NCBI RefSeq assembly: GCF_000717995.1
Contig: NZ_JODM01000002.1
Location: forward strand, 310,001 to 374,000
Length of the DNA: 64,000 nucleotides
DNA from: Streptomyces violaceorubidus
Lineage (GTDB): Bacteria; Actinomycetota; Actinomycetes; Streptomycetales; Streptomycetaceae
Direction: 5' to 3'
Each line of letters opens with the position of its first letter. Within the stretch, counting starts at the first letter, position 1. Shown piece after piece: positions 37,087-45,703 of this stretch. Both the position numbers and the translations under genes were made by a program. The notes under the pieces are model-generated. The model worked only from the letters and a program-made list of their open reading frames with translations. It was not told where the DNA came from and searched no databases.

Positions 37087-37359
37087 GGGGGGCCTCCTTC
37101 CTGGCTCGGGGCAGCCGGATCGGCCGCCGCCGACGCCGGGAACGGCGGCGGCGGCGGATGGGACGGACGGGACTGCGGGGGGAGTGGGGTGGGGTGGGGA
37201 CGGGGGTGCGAGGTGGGCGCGGGGTACGGCTGGCGCCGGGGCGGACGCCGGCCGTACGGAGGGGGGACGCCGAACGCTGCCCCCGGTCGCGGCGCGGCAC
37301 CGGCATGCGCGACGGCGGGGCGAACGTGCCCCTCCGCCCGGCCGGTGGTCGGCACCGGA

Positions 37360-38184
37360 TCAGTGCGGGTGGCCGTCCGGTGGGTCCGTGCCGGTGGTCG
37401 ACGGGTGGGTGCGCGCGGCTTCCAGGAGCTTTGCGGCGCCGCGTACGGCCGCCGTGTGCGGTGCCGGTACCGCGCGCAGCGGCACGTGCAGCCGGTCGGC
37501 GAGCCGGCAGGTGATCTCGGGGCGCAGCGCGCCCCCGCCGGCCAGCAGCGGCCCCCGGGCGAGCGCGTCGACCGCGAGGGACGTGCCGTCCTGCCGCAGC
37601 ATGGAGGTCGTCATGTCGGCCAGCGCCTCGCCGATCCGCTCGGACGGGGCCGTGTCGTCGATGTCCCCGGTGCCCAGCGCGGTGCGGCGGGCGTCGAAGA
37701 CGGCACCGTCCACCAGGAGCACCACCTCGGTGAGGTGGGCACCGATGTCCATCACCAGCAGCGGCCGGGACAGGTCGGCGCCCGCCGCGAGGGCCACCGC
37801 CCGCGCGCTCGGCACGGTCAGCACACGGCGCGGGCGCAGCACCTGGACGGCCGCGCGGGCCCGCGTCCGGTAGGCCGGGCCGTCCAGCACCGGCGCGGTC
37901 ACCACGACCACCGGACGGGCGAAGCGGGGCAGCCGGTGCCCCAGCAGCCGGTCGAGCATCCGGGCCGTGCCCTGGGTGTCGACGATGGCGCCGCGCTGGA
38001 TGGGGTACACCGCGCCCGCGCCGGGGAAGGTCACCGTCGGCACGTCGAGGATCATCCCCCGACCGGCGATCCAGGCGCGGGTGCGGGCGCTGCCCATGTC
38101 CAGGGCGACACCGCTGCACTGCCGGCACAGCGGCCAGGGACGGTGCCGGGACAGGGCGGCGCGGGGCTGCCGGAGCAGGGTCAT
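37360..38184 (-). CDS. Reduced MreB/Mbl-like actin-family protein
   Basis: A 274-residue protein of the actin/Hsp70 ATPase fold. Visible elements are the phosphate-1-like strand GVALDMGSARTRAWIAGRG, the phosphate-2-like LLVMDIGAHLTEVVLLVDG, and the adenosine-site GPLLAGGGALRPEI. MreB is normally about 340 residues; the missing length fits loss of peripheral subdomains, as I recall for the S. coelicolor MreB-like protein SCO6166, a likely orthologue. Its start overlaps the stop of the DksA-type gene upstream (ATGA). A CRQC pair near residue 21 is an odd addition. Role in cell-wall or spore-wall assembly is inferred from the family. Confidence 0.8.
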   Translation of the reverse strand: MTLLRQPRAALSRHRPWPLCRQCSGVALDMGSARTRAWIAGRGMILDVPTVTFPGAGAVYPIQRGAIVDTQGTARMLDRLLGHRLPRFARPVVVVTAPVLDGPAYRTRARAAVQVLRPRRVLTVPSARAVALAAGADLSRPLLVMDIGAHLTEVVLLVDGAVFDARRTALGTGDIDDTAPSERIGEALADMTTSMLRQDGTSLAVDALARGPLLAGGGALRPEITCRLADRLHVPLRAVPAPHTAAVRGAAKLLEAARTHPSTTGTDPPDGHPH

Positions 38185-38564
38185 CGTCCGGCCTCCCGGA
38201 CCTGCTGGCAGCGGGCGCAGTAGCGGGCCTGCGGCACGATCATCAGGCGGTCGCGGTCGATGGCGTGCCGGCACAGCTGACACCGGCCGTAGCGGCCCTC
38301 GGCGATGCGGTCGAGCGCCGCTTCCACGTCGGCGAGGACCATGCGCGCGGAGGCCGCCAGTTTGACCCGGACCTCGGTCTGCGCGGCGGACCGCTGGTGC
38401 AGCGGCGGCTCGTCGGTGCGGGCCGGGGCCGCGGCGATCTGCCGCAGCTGGTCCTCGCGGAACAGCCGCTGCTCGCGGAGGTTGTCCCGGAGCGCGGCGA
38501 GGTCCTCGGGCGACAGGGGCGACGGACGCGTGCCGCGGTCGCCGATGATCTGATGATTCACCAC
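38181..38564 (-). CDS. TraR/DksA-type zinc-finger protein
   Basis: A 127-residue protein with an N-terminal coiled-coil region and a C-terminal four-cysteine zinc finger (GRCQLCRHAI then YCARCQQVRE). DksA-type proteins bind RNA polymerase through the secondary channel. This one lacks the acidic DksA coiled-coil tip pattern, so its effect on polymerase is uncertain. The GTG start has AAGGGG upstream. It is co-transcribed and overlapping with the MreB-like gene. Confidence 0.85.
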   Translation of the reverse strand: MVNHQIIGDRGTRPSPLSPEDLAALRDNLREQRLFREDQLRQIAAAPARTDEPPLHQRSAAQTEVRVKLAASARMVLADVEAALDRIAEGRYGRCQLCRHAIDRDRLMIVPQARYCARCQQVREAGR

Positions 38565-38634
38565 TTCACCCCTTAAGCAGGGCGGGAGGGACGGTTCTGG
38601 AGGGAGGGCCGGGGAGGAAGGCGGGGAGCGCCGG

Positions 38635-38961
38635 TCAGGTCGCGGCGCGGCGCTGGCAGGCGACGCAGTACCGCGTGTAGGGGAGGATCTCCAGGCGCTC
38701 CCCCGGGACGGGCTTGCCGCAGCCGAGGCAGGCGCCGTAGGTGCCGTTCTCGACCCGGGCGAAGGCCTCGTCGATCTCCTTGAGCACCCGTTCGATCGCG
38801 GCCTTCTGCGCGGACATCAGCTGGTCGTCCGCCTGGCCGCTCTCGTCGAGGGCGCGCAGCTGGGTGACGCGGGTGCTGCGGGCGTGTTCGAGGCGCTGGC
38901 GCGCCTCGTGAGCGGGCAGCCGCTCGGGGCGGGGTTCGATGCGGGAGGCGTCGAGCGACAC
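38635..38961 (-). CDS. TraR/DksA-type zinc-finger protein (second copy)
   Basis: A 108-residue relative of the next gene on the operon. The zinc finger is GACLGCGKPVPGERLEILPY followed by RYCVACQRR. The N-terminal half is a helical hairpin (RLEHARSTRVTQLRALDESG). AAAGGA precedes the GTG start. It probably begins the three-gene unit that ends with the MreB-like gene, with a 70-base gap after it. Confidence 0.85.
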   Translation of the reverse strand: MSLDASRIEPRPERLPAHEARQRLEHARSTRVTQLRALDESGQADDQLMSAQKAAIERVLKEIDEAFARVENGTYGACLGCGKPVPGERLEILPYTRYCVACQRRAAT

Positions 38962-39304
38962 GGTGGGTGGTCCTTTTCTCGGAAGGCGGTGCGGATATGC
39001 CGAGCGCCGGGCCGATCGGGCCCGGTCGTCGTCAACCCTGGCCGGACCGCCCGGGGAAACCCATCGGGCGCAGGACCCATTTGCCCGGGGGCGCGGGATC
39101 CACTCGGTGGTGCGCGGGTGCGGCCGTATGGGTGTGCGGCGAGCCGGAAATGGGGGTCGGGCCCCATCGACCGGAGGGGCCCGGGAGGGGCACGCTGGTC
39201 GCTTGCTCGGTCGCTACCTGGGCCGCAGCTCCCACCGAGGGTGCGCGATGACCGACAGTAGAGGCGTACCGAATCGACACGTCGCCGAAGGAGGCGTACC
39301 CCCG
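38962..39304. promoter_or_regulatory. Divergent control region before the two-component pair
   Basis: This 343-base region has no gene that I accept. It carries GGGCCCC/GGGGCCC as a perfect 7-bp inverted repeat with a 10-base loop (39159-39182), and CCCATTT (39076-39082) matched by AAATGGG (39148-39154). These GGG/CCC dyads are candidates for sites of the adjacent NarL-type response regulator. Confidence 0.4.
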
Positions 39305-40252
39305 GTGTCCCTGTTCTGGCGGATCTTCGGGCTCAACGCGGTGGTGCTGGGCTTCGCCACGGCGCTGCTGCTGTGGGCTCCGGTGACCGTCTCCGTGCCG
39401 ATCCTGCTGACCGAGGCCGTCGTCCTCGTGGTCGGCATGGGCGTCATGCTGGTGGCCAACGGCGCCCTGCTGCGTTGGGGCCTGGCACCGCTGGAGCGGC
39501 TCACCCGGCTGATGACCACCGTCGACCTGTTGCGCCCCGGCCAGCGGCTGCCGGTGTCCGGCGGCGGTGAGGTGCCGGAGCTGATCCGCACGTTCAACGC
39601 CATGCTGGACCGCCTGGAGAACGAGCGGGCCACCAGCAGTGCCCGCGTCCTGCTCGCCCAGGAGGCGGAGCGGCGCCGTATCGCGCAGGAGCTGCACGAC
39701 GAGGTCGGGCAGAGCATGACCGCGATCCTGCTGGTCCTGGGGCGGGCGGCGGACGACGCCCACGAGCCGCTGCGCGAGGAGCTGCACCAGGCGCAGGAGA
39801 TCACCCGGGAGAGCCTGGACGAGGTGCGCCGTCTGGTGCGCCGGCTGCGGCCCGGCGTCCTGGACGACCTCGGTCTGATCAGCGCGCTGTCCTCGCTCAC
39901 GCACGACTTCGCCACCCACACCGGTCTGCGGGTGGTGCGCCGTTTCGACGCCGACCTGCCGGTCCTGGACCACGAGACCGAACTGGTCCTCTACCGGGTG
40001 GCGCAGGAGAGCCTGACCAACGCCGCCCGCCACGCGGACGCCGAGCGGCTGGAAGTGGGTCTGGCCCGTGCCGACGGCGCGGTGACGCTCACCATCGCCG
40101 ACGACGGCCGCGGCATCGAGTCGGCGCACGAGGGCGCCGGCATCCGCGGCATGCGGGAGCGGGCCCTGCTCATAGGGGCCGCCCTCGACATCACGTCGGC
40201 ACCCGGCTCCGGCACCCGCATCCGGCTCACCGCACCCCTTCCCAGGAAGTAG
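39305..40252 (+). CDS. Sensor histidine kinase (NarX/UhpB-type, HisKA_3)
   Basis: A 315-residue membrane kinase. Two transmembrane helices (about residues 5-23 and 29-52) are joined by a very short loop, then comes a HAMP-like linker and the dimerisation helix with the phospho-acceptor His in EAERRRIAQELHDEVGQSM. The ATP-binding domain shows ESLTNAARHADAE and TIADDGRGIESAHEGAGIRG. The minimal outer loop means that sensing is in the membrane or cytoplasm. GTG 39305 is chosen for GAAGGAGG nine bases upstream; ATG 39248 is a longer option. It pairs with the response regulator eight bases downstream. Confidence 0.9.
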   Translation: MSLFWRIFGLNAVVLGFATALLLWAPVTVSVPILLTEAVVLVVGMGVMLVANGALLRWGLAPLERLTRLMTTVDLLRPGQRLPVSGGGEVPELIRTFNAMLDRLENERATSSARVLLAQEAERRRIAQELHDEVGQSMTAILLVLGRAADDAHEPLREELHQAQEITRESLDEVRRLVRRLRPGVLDDLGLISALSSLTHDFATHTGLRVVRRFDADLPVLDHETELVLYRVAQESLTNAARHADAERLEVGLARADGAVTLTIADDGRGIESAHEGAGIRGMRERALLIGAALDITSAPGSGTRIRLTAPLPRK

Positions 40253-40260
40253 CCCCGACC

Positions 40261-41070
40261 ATGTCCGACCCGTCCCTGTCCGAGCCGTCGCGGTCCTCCG
40301 TGCCGTCGCCGTCCCCGTCCGCGCCGTCCTCGTCCGAGGTGTCCGCGGCGTCGGCGTACGGCCGGTCGGCGTACGGCCGGTCCGCGATGCCCGCGCCCGG
40401 CCCGGACCCGGCGTCCGCCCCCGCGAAGATCCGCATCCTGCTCGCCGACGACCACGCGCTGGTGCGCCGGGGTGTGCGGCTCATCCTCGACCGGGAGCCT
40501 GACCTGGAAGTGGTGGCCGAGGCCGGGGACGGCGCGGAGGCCATCGACATGGCGCGGGCCCACGAGGCCGACCTCGCGGTCCTGGACATCGCGATGCCCC
40601 GCCTCACCGGTCTCCAGGCGGCCCGCGAACTGGCCGCGCTGAAACCGGGGCTGCGCATCCTGATGCTGACGATGCACGACAACGAGCAGTACCTGTTCCA
40701 GGCGCTGAAGTCCGGCGCCTGCGGATACGTGCTCAAGTCGGTCGCCGACCGGGACCTGGTCGCCGCCTGCCGGGCCGCGATGCGCGACGAGCCCTTCCTG
40801 TACCCGGGCGCGGTGACGGCGCTCATCCGCAACTACCTCGACCGGGTGCGGCACGGCGAGGAGACCTCCGACCACATCCTCACGCCGCGCGAGGAGGAGG
40901 TCCTCAAGCTCGTCGCCGAGGGCCACTCCTCGAAGGAGATCGCCGAGATCCTCTTCATCAGCATCAAGACCGTCCAGCGGCACCGGGCGAACCTGCTGCA
41001 GAAGCTCGGCCTGCGCGACCGCCTGGAGCTGACCCGGTACGCCATCCGTGCCGGGCTCATCGAGCCCTGA
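40261..41070 (+). CDS. NarL/LuxR-family response regulator
   Basis: A 269-residue regulator. After a 55-residue Ser/Pro/Ala-rich extension that includes a doubled SAYGR, the receiver domain runs over about residues 58-175: KIRILLADDHALVRRGV, the phospho-acceptor Asp in LAVLDIAMPRLTG, MLTMHDNEQYL, and GYVLKSVADRDL. The LuxR helix-turn-helix is TPREEEVLKLVAEGHSSKEI followed by SIKTVQRHRANLLQKL. The N-terminal extension is unusual for the family; the start may be further in, but ATG 40261 lies eight bases after the kinase stop. Targets may include the divergent DksA-type genes. Confidence 0.9.
   Translation: MSDPSLSEPSRSSVPSPSPSAPSSSEVSAASAYGRSAYGRSAMPAPGPDPASAPAKIRILLADDHALVRRGVRLILDREPDLEVVAEAGDGAEAIDMARAHEADLAVLDIAMPRLTGLQAARELAALKPGLRILMLTMHDNEQYLFQALKSGACGYVLKSVADRDLVAACRAAMRDEPFLYPGAVTALIRNYLDRVRHGEETSDHILTPREEEVLKLVAEGHSSKEIAEILFISIKTVQRHRANLLQKLGLRDRLELTRYAIRAGLIEP
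40351..40380. repeat. Two-copy 15-bp repeat in the response-regulator extension
   Basis: TCGGCGTACGGCCGG occurs twice in tandem and encodes the doubled SAYGR unit in the low-complexity N-terminus. Confidence 0.8.
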
Positions 41071-41191
41071 CGGTCCTCCGCCCCGAACCGCCCCCCGCCC
41101 CGAACCGCCCGTGGCCCTGGCCGCCCACTCCCCGGCCGGAGCCACGGGCCCCTCCCCCGGCCCGCTCACCCACCACGGAAGGGAACGGCGC

Positions 41192-41578
41192 ATGCGCCAC
41201 CGCCTCGCGACGGTGCTCACGGTGCTGCTGACCGTTCTGCTGCCCCTGGTCCCGGCCTGGCCCGCGGCCGGCGCCCAGGTGGGCCCCGGCGGCCCCCTCG
41301 TGGCAGCCGCCGCCACGGCCGTTCCCCACCCGGCCCTCGATCTCCACGCGGACGACGGCTGCACGCCGGTCTGCGCCGCCCAGCCCCGGGCCCGGCACGA
41401 CCAGCCGGGCGAGCGTCCGGCGGCTCCCGACCAGCCCGCGGCCACCGCAGCGCACGCCGCGGGCGCCGCGCCCGGGGCCCGCGCACACACCTCGGCGGCA
41501 CCCGGTCCGGTGCCGGTCTCCCCCGGCCGCACACGTCACGACAGCGGCCGGGCGCCGCCCGTCTCCTCCGGCGACTGA
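41192..41578 (+). CDS. Small secreted hypothetical protein
   Basis: A 128-residue protein with a clear signal peptide (basic start, LTVLLTVLLPLVPAWPAAGA) and a mature part rich in Ala, Pro, His and Gly. It has one close cysteine pair (CTPVC). GGAAGGGAA lies before the ATG. It is 78 bases upstream of secDF on the same strand and could be co-transcribed with it. Nothing in it suggests an enzyme. Confidence 0.6.
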   Translation: MRHRLATVLTVLLTVLLPLVPAWPAAGAQVGPGGPLVAAAATAVPHPALDLHADDGCTPVCAAQPRARHDQPGERPAAPDQPAATAAHAAGAAPGARAHTSAAPGPVPVSPGRTRHDSGRAPPVSSGD

Positions 41579-41656
41579 GACGCACACCCGACCCCTGTCA
41601 TCTTCTTCCGCCGCGGCCGCGCTCGGCCGCCGCCGCGGCGTGCCCGCCGGAGGCCC

Positions 41657-44065
41657 GTGTTGACACGCTCCCGTCCCCCTTCCCGCGCCCGTTCGCGGTC
41701 CCGCTCCCGTTCCCGTTCCCGTTCCCTGAACGTCCGTGCGCTCCTCGCGCTCGCCGTGATGGCCGCGTCCGTGGCCATCGCCCTGACCATGCCGGTCCGC
41801 CTCGGCCTCGATCTGCGCGGCGGCACCCAGATCGTGCTGGAGACCAAGTCCACCGACACCGCCAAGGCCGACCGGGCGGCCACCGACCGCACGGTGGAGG
41901 TGCTGCGCGGCCGCATCGACGCCCTCGGTGTCGCCGAGCCGACCATCGTCCGCTCCGGCGAGAACCGTGTCGTCGTCGAACTGCCGGGCGTACAGGACCC
42001 GAGGAAGGCCGCCGACGTACTGGGCCGCACCGCGCAGCTCACCGTCCACTCGGTGCTCGGCGCGGCGGAGAGCGCCGGGGAGGGAGCCGGGGGCACGGAG
42101 GAGAAGGCGTCCGGTGCCGAAGGCGAGCGGGTGCTGCCCGACGAGTCCGGGCAGTCCCTGCGGCTGAAGGCCGCCACGCTCACCGGGCAGGACGTCAAGG
42201 GCGCCGACGCCCGCTTCGACCAGCAGAACGGCGCGGGCTGGCACGTCACCGTCGACTTCAAGGACGCCGGCAGCGACCGCTGGGCCCGGGTGACGGGCGA
42301 GGCGGCCTGCCACCCGGCCGGTGATCCCGAGCGCCGGGTCGCCATCGTGCTCGACGACAAGATCATCTCTTCGCCGCAGGTCGACCCCTCCGTGTCCTGC
42401 GGGGCGGGCATCACCGGCGGCTCCACCCAGATCACCGGCTCCTTCGACGACGCCGAGGCCCGCGAACTGGCCCTGCTGATCAAGGGCGGCGCGCTGCCGG
42501 TGCCGGTCGAGACCATCGAGCAGCGCACCATCGGCGCCACCCTGGGCGACGAGGCCATCTCGGCCGGTGCCTGGGCCGCCGTCATCGGCACCGCGCTGAC
42601 CGCGCTGTTCATCATCGTCGTCTACCGGCTGATGGGCGCCCTGGCGACGGTGGCCCTGCTCTGCTACGGCCTGATCTCCTACGCCGCCCTGGCCGCGGTC
42701 GGCGCGACCCTGACCCTGCCGGGTCTCGCGGGCTTCGTGCTGGCGATCGGCATGGCGGTGGACGCCAACGTCCTCGTCTTCGAGCGGGCCCGCGAGGAAC
42801 AGGCGGCCCGTACGCGCCCGAGCACACGGTCGGCGCTGACCGCCGGTTTCCGCAGCGCCTTCAGCGCGATCGCCGACTCCAACATCACCACGCTGATCGC
42901 CGCCGCCCTGCTGTTCTTCCTGGCGTCCGGCCCGGTGAAGGGCTTCGGTGTCACCCTCGGCATCGGTGTGCTGGCGTCGATGGTCAGCGCCCTGGTCATC
43001 ACGCGGGTGCTAGCCGAGTTCGCCGCGAGCCGTCCGGCGGTCTTCCGCCGTCCCCGCATCACCGGTATCTCCTCCACCGGTCCGGTCCGGGACGCGCTGC
43101 TGCGCCGCGACCCGTTCCTGATGCGCCGGCCGCGCCGCTGGCTGGCGGCCTCGCTGGTCGTCCTCGTGGTGGCGGGCTCCGGCATCCTGGTGCGGGGCCT
43201 GAACTTCGGCATCGAGTTCACCGGCGGGCGGCTCATCGAGTACTCCACCGCCACCCAGGTCGATCCCGACCGGGCCCGCGACGCCCTCGCCGACGCGGGC
43301 TTCCCGCGCGCCGTCGTCCAGTCCTCGGGGGACGGCGACCTCACGGTGCGCACGGAGGAGCTGACCGACGCCGAGGCGGCGACCGTCACGAAGGCCGTCG
43401 CCGAGCTGGGCGGCGAGACTGAGCAGGTCCGCGACGAGCTGATCGGCCCGAGCCTCGGCGAGGAACTGCGCCGGGACGCCCTGATCGCCCTCGGTCTGGC
43501 GCTGGCCGCCCAGCTGGCGTACCTCGCGGTCAGGTTCCGCCTGCTGTTCGGCACCGCGGCGGTCGGTGCGCTGGCCCACGACGTCGTCATCCTGGCGGGG
43601 GTGTTCGCCTGGCTGGGCAAGCCGATCGACGGGGTGTTCCTGGCCGCGCTGCTGACCGTGATCGGCTACTCGGTCAACGACTCGGTGGTCCTCTTCGACC
43701 GCGTCCGGGAGCTGCTGGGCAAGGAACGCAGGGCGCCGTTCGACCGGCTCACCAACGACGCGATCCTGCAGACCCTGCCGCGCACGGTCAACACGGGCAT
43801 GGGCGCGGTACTTATCCTCGCCTCGCTGGCGGTCCTGGCCGACGACTCGCTCACCGACTTCGCGCTCGCGCTGCTGATCGGCGTGGCAGTCGGCACGTAC
43901 TCGTCGGTCTTCACCGCCTCCCCCCTGGCCATCGCACTACACGGCCGCGACACCGGCTCCCGCCCCGCCCGCCGCGGAGGCGCCAGGAACCACGGCACGG
44001 CGAGGCCGGCCCGCCCCGGGAAACAGCCGGCCACGAGCCGCACGGAACGGCAGGAGGTGCCGTAG
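41657..44065 (+). CDS. secDF: Fused protein-export membrane protein SecDF
   Basis: An 802-residue RND-type membrane protein that uses the proton gradient to help the Sec pathway. The SecD half has LGLDLRGGTQIVLETKS, a periplasmic P1 domain and the D5-type GGALPVPVETIEQRTIGATL. The SecF half starts near residue 490 with FGIEFTGGRLIEYST and ends with SVNDSVVLFDRVRE. About 12 transmembrane helices fit the hydropathy. Streptomyces usually also has separate secD and secF, so this is probably a second copy. The N-terminus has an Arg-Ser repeat before the first helix. GTG 41657 or TTG 41660 may start it; GGAGG ends at 41653. Confidence 0.92.
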   Translation: MLTRSRPPSRARSRSRSRSRSRSLNVRALLALAVMAASVAIALTMPVRLGLDLRGGTQIVLETKSTDTAKADRAATDRTVEVLRGRIDALGVAEPTIVRSGENRVVVELPGVQDPRKAADVLGRTAQLTVHSVLGAAESAGEGAGGTEEKASGAEGERVLPDESGQSLRLKAATLTGQDVKGADARFDQQNGAGWHVTVDFKDAGSDRWARVTGEAACHPAGDPERRVAIVLDDKIISSPQVDPSVSCGAGITGGSTQITGSFDDAEARELALLIKGGALPVPVETIEQRTIGATLGDEAISAGAWAAVIGTALTALFIIVVYRLMGALATVALLCYGLISYAALAAVGATLTLPGLAGFVLAIGMAVDANVLVFERAREEQAARTRPSTRSALTAGFRSAFSAIADSNITTLIAAALLFFLASGPVKGFGVTLGIGVLASMVSALVITRVLAEFAASRPAVFRRPRITGISSTGPVRDALLRRDPFLMRRPRRWLAASLVVLVVAGSGILVRGLNFGIEFTGGRLIEYSTATQVDPDRARDALADAGFPRAVVQSSGDGDLTVRTEELTDAEAATVTKAVAELGGETEQVRDELIGPSLGEELRRDALIALGLALAAQLAYLAVRFRLLFGTAAVGALAHDVVILAGVFAWLGKPIDGVFLAALLTVIGYSVNDSVVLFDRVRELLGKERRAPFDRLTNDAILQTLPRTVNTGMGAVLILASLAVLADDSLTDFALALLIGVAVGTYSSVFTASPLAIALHGRDTGSRPARRGGARNHGTARPARPGKQPATSRTERQEVP

Positions 44066-44671
44066 GAACGGGCGCCCCCGCGCCGTCAGGTGCTCGCCCC
44101 TCCGGGCGACCCCGACGACAGGCTCCCCCTCCCCGCGCAGTCAACCCTCGGGGCGGGCCACCTCGCGACGGCAGCCGATCCCGCCCGGGCAGACACCCCA
44201 GCCCGGCGGGACGGCCCCGCCGTGCGAGCGCCCCAGCCGGGCGCACAGCCCCGTCGTCCGTACTGCCCCGCCGGGCGGGGAGCCCCGGGCGATCGGGCCG
44301 AATGGGCGGCGAGGCGGCAGGCGACGCCACCCGCGAGGCGAACCCGCCGGGCAGACCACCTCGTAACGACAGCCGATCCCGCCCGGGCAGACACCCCAGC
44401 CCGGCGGGACGGCCCCGCCGTGCGAGCGCCCCAGCGGCGCCCGTGTACAGCCCTGCCGTACGGACAGCCCCGCCCTGCGGGGAGCCCCGCGACGGCAGGC
44501 GGTCGGGCGCCGGTTGGGCCGCAAGGCGGCGGGGGACCGAGCCGCCGGGCGTCCCCGCGGGGCGGGCGGGCCCGCGAGAGCGGCCGGCCCAGGCGCGTGT
44601 GGCCTCGGGCAGCGGGGGGCCCGCGCAGGGGAGCGTAACGTCGCGCTGAGGCCCCGCGCCGGGGCCCCGGT
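44066..44671. repeat. Intergenic block with a 79-bp direct repeat
   Basis: Between secDF and the convergent GntR gene lie 606 bases without a convincing gene. Bases 44158-44236 recur at 44356-44434 with three mismatches (offset 198 bases). Weaker similarity continues downstream of each copy (ACAGCCC...CGGGGAGCCCCG), so the whole unit looks like a diverged tandem duplication of about 200 bases. Frames are open on both strands because of base composition, but none has a ribosome site or known domain. Confidence 0.75.
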
Positions 44672-45535
44672 TCAGAGGGTGCTCGTGAAGTGGTCCCCCA
44701 CCAGAGCCCGCACCGCGGCCGCGTCGCCGGCGATCAGCGCGTCCAGGAGTGCGGTGTGCTGGTGTGCGTCGGTGACCAGGTCGGCCCGGCCGCGCACGGA
44801 GGGCGAGCCGGACGGGGGCCACTGGGCGCGGCGGTGCACGTCGCCCGCGATCCGGACGAGCTGTTCGTTGCCGGCCAGCGCGAGCACGGCGCGGTGGAAG
44901 GCGCGGTCGGCCTCGGCGTAGGAGGCCGGACAGCCGGAGGACGCGGCCCGGACCGTGGCCTCGGCGAGGGGACGCAGCTCCGCCCAGCGCTCGGCGGTCA
45001 CCGTACGGGCGAGGCGGAGCCACACCGGGGCCTCGATCAGGGCCCGGACCTCGGCCAGCTCGGCCAGCTCGCGGTCGCCGCGTTCGACGACGCGGAAGCC
45101 TCGGTTGGGGACGACCTCGACGGCGCCCTCCAGAGCGAGCTGCTGCATGGCCTCCCGTACCGGCGTGGCCGAGACGCCGAACCGCTCGCCGAGCACGGGC
45201 GCCGAGTACACCTCCCCGGGCCGCAGCTCACCGGTGACCAGCGCGGAGCGCAGGGCGTCGAGGATCTGTCCGCGCACCGAGGAGCGCTGGACGAGGGCCC
45301 GAGGGCGGGAGACGGCGAAGGGACCGGGTCCGGACGAACCCGGCGCGGGCGGTTCGCCGTGGGTGTGCTCGCCGCGCGCCCCGTCGGCCGGACGTCCGGC
45401 GCCGGGCGTCCGGCCGCGGTCGTTCCGGCCCCGGGACACGTCCGCCGCTTCGGGCTGCGCCGGGACCCGTACCGCTTCGGCCGCCGCGGCCGTACGCGTA
45501 CCCGTTCCTGCGGCGCCCTGCGCGCTGTGCTTCAC
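44672..45535 (-). CDS. GntR-family regulator (FadR/FCD type)
   Basis: A 287-residue repressor-type protein. The winged helix is at about residues 83-150 (QILDALRSALVTGELRPGEV then FGVSATPVREAMQQLALEG), and the C-terminal FCD ligand domain spans about residues 155-282 with VRALIEAPVWLRLAR, the metal-type Asp/His positions in EADRAFHRAVLALAGNEQL, and DAHQHTALLDALIAGD. The first 80 residues are a disordered, basic, Pro/Ala-rich extension not seen in most family members. It diverges from the FhuF-like gene. The ligand is unknown. Confidence 0.88.
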   Translation of the reverse strand: MKHSAQGAAGTGTRTAAAAEAVRVPAQPEAADVSRGRNDRGRTPGAGRPADGARGEHTHGEPPAPGSSGPGPFAVSRPRALVQRSSVRGQILDALRSALVTGELRPGEVYSAPVLGERFGVSATPVREAMQQLALEGAVEVVPNRGFRVVERGDRELAELAEVRALIEAPVWLRLARTVTAERWAELRPLAEATVRAASSGCPASYAEADRAFHRAVLALAGNEQLVRIAGDVHRRAQWPPSGSPSVRGRADLVTDAHQHTALLDALIAGDAAAVRALVGDHFTSTL

Positions 45536-45631
45536 GGGTCCTCCTGCGGGACGTGTCGGTACTTGAGGTCATTGCGGCGGGTTGTCACCTGTCCGTCAAG
45601 CACCATAAGCGCAGGGGCCGTCAGTTCAAAT

Positions 45632-45646
45632 CCCAAGCATCTTGGG
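45632..45646. promoter_or_regulatory. Perfect inverted repeat abutting the iron box
   Basis: CCCAAGCATCTTGGG is a 6-3-6 perfect dyad directly next to the iron box, between the GntR gene and the FhuF-like gene. It may be a second operator, for instance for the adjacent GntR protein. Confidence 0.4.
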
Positions 45647-45665
45647 TAAGGTAAGGCTTACCTCT
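45647..45665. promoter_or_regulatory. Iron box (DmdR1/IdeR-type operator)
   Basis: TAAGGTAAGGCTTACCTCT closely matches the actinobacterial iron-box consensus TTAGGTTAGGCTAACCTAA and has the same dyad. A -10-like TAAGCT follows at 45665-45670. Iron-loaded DmdR1 bound here would block transcription of the FhuF-like gene. Confidence 0.75.
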
Positions 45666-45703
45666 AAGCTGCCCGTTGTCCCGACGTGGATCGGTGGTCC
45701 CGC

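Noticed and set aside
43911..45023. 370-codon minus-strand frame across the repeat block after secDF
   Set aside because: It crosses into the secDF 3' end and the gntR gene, is Arg/Gly/Pro-rich and owes its length to the duplicated GC-rich repeat.
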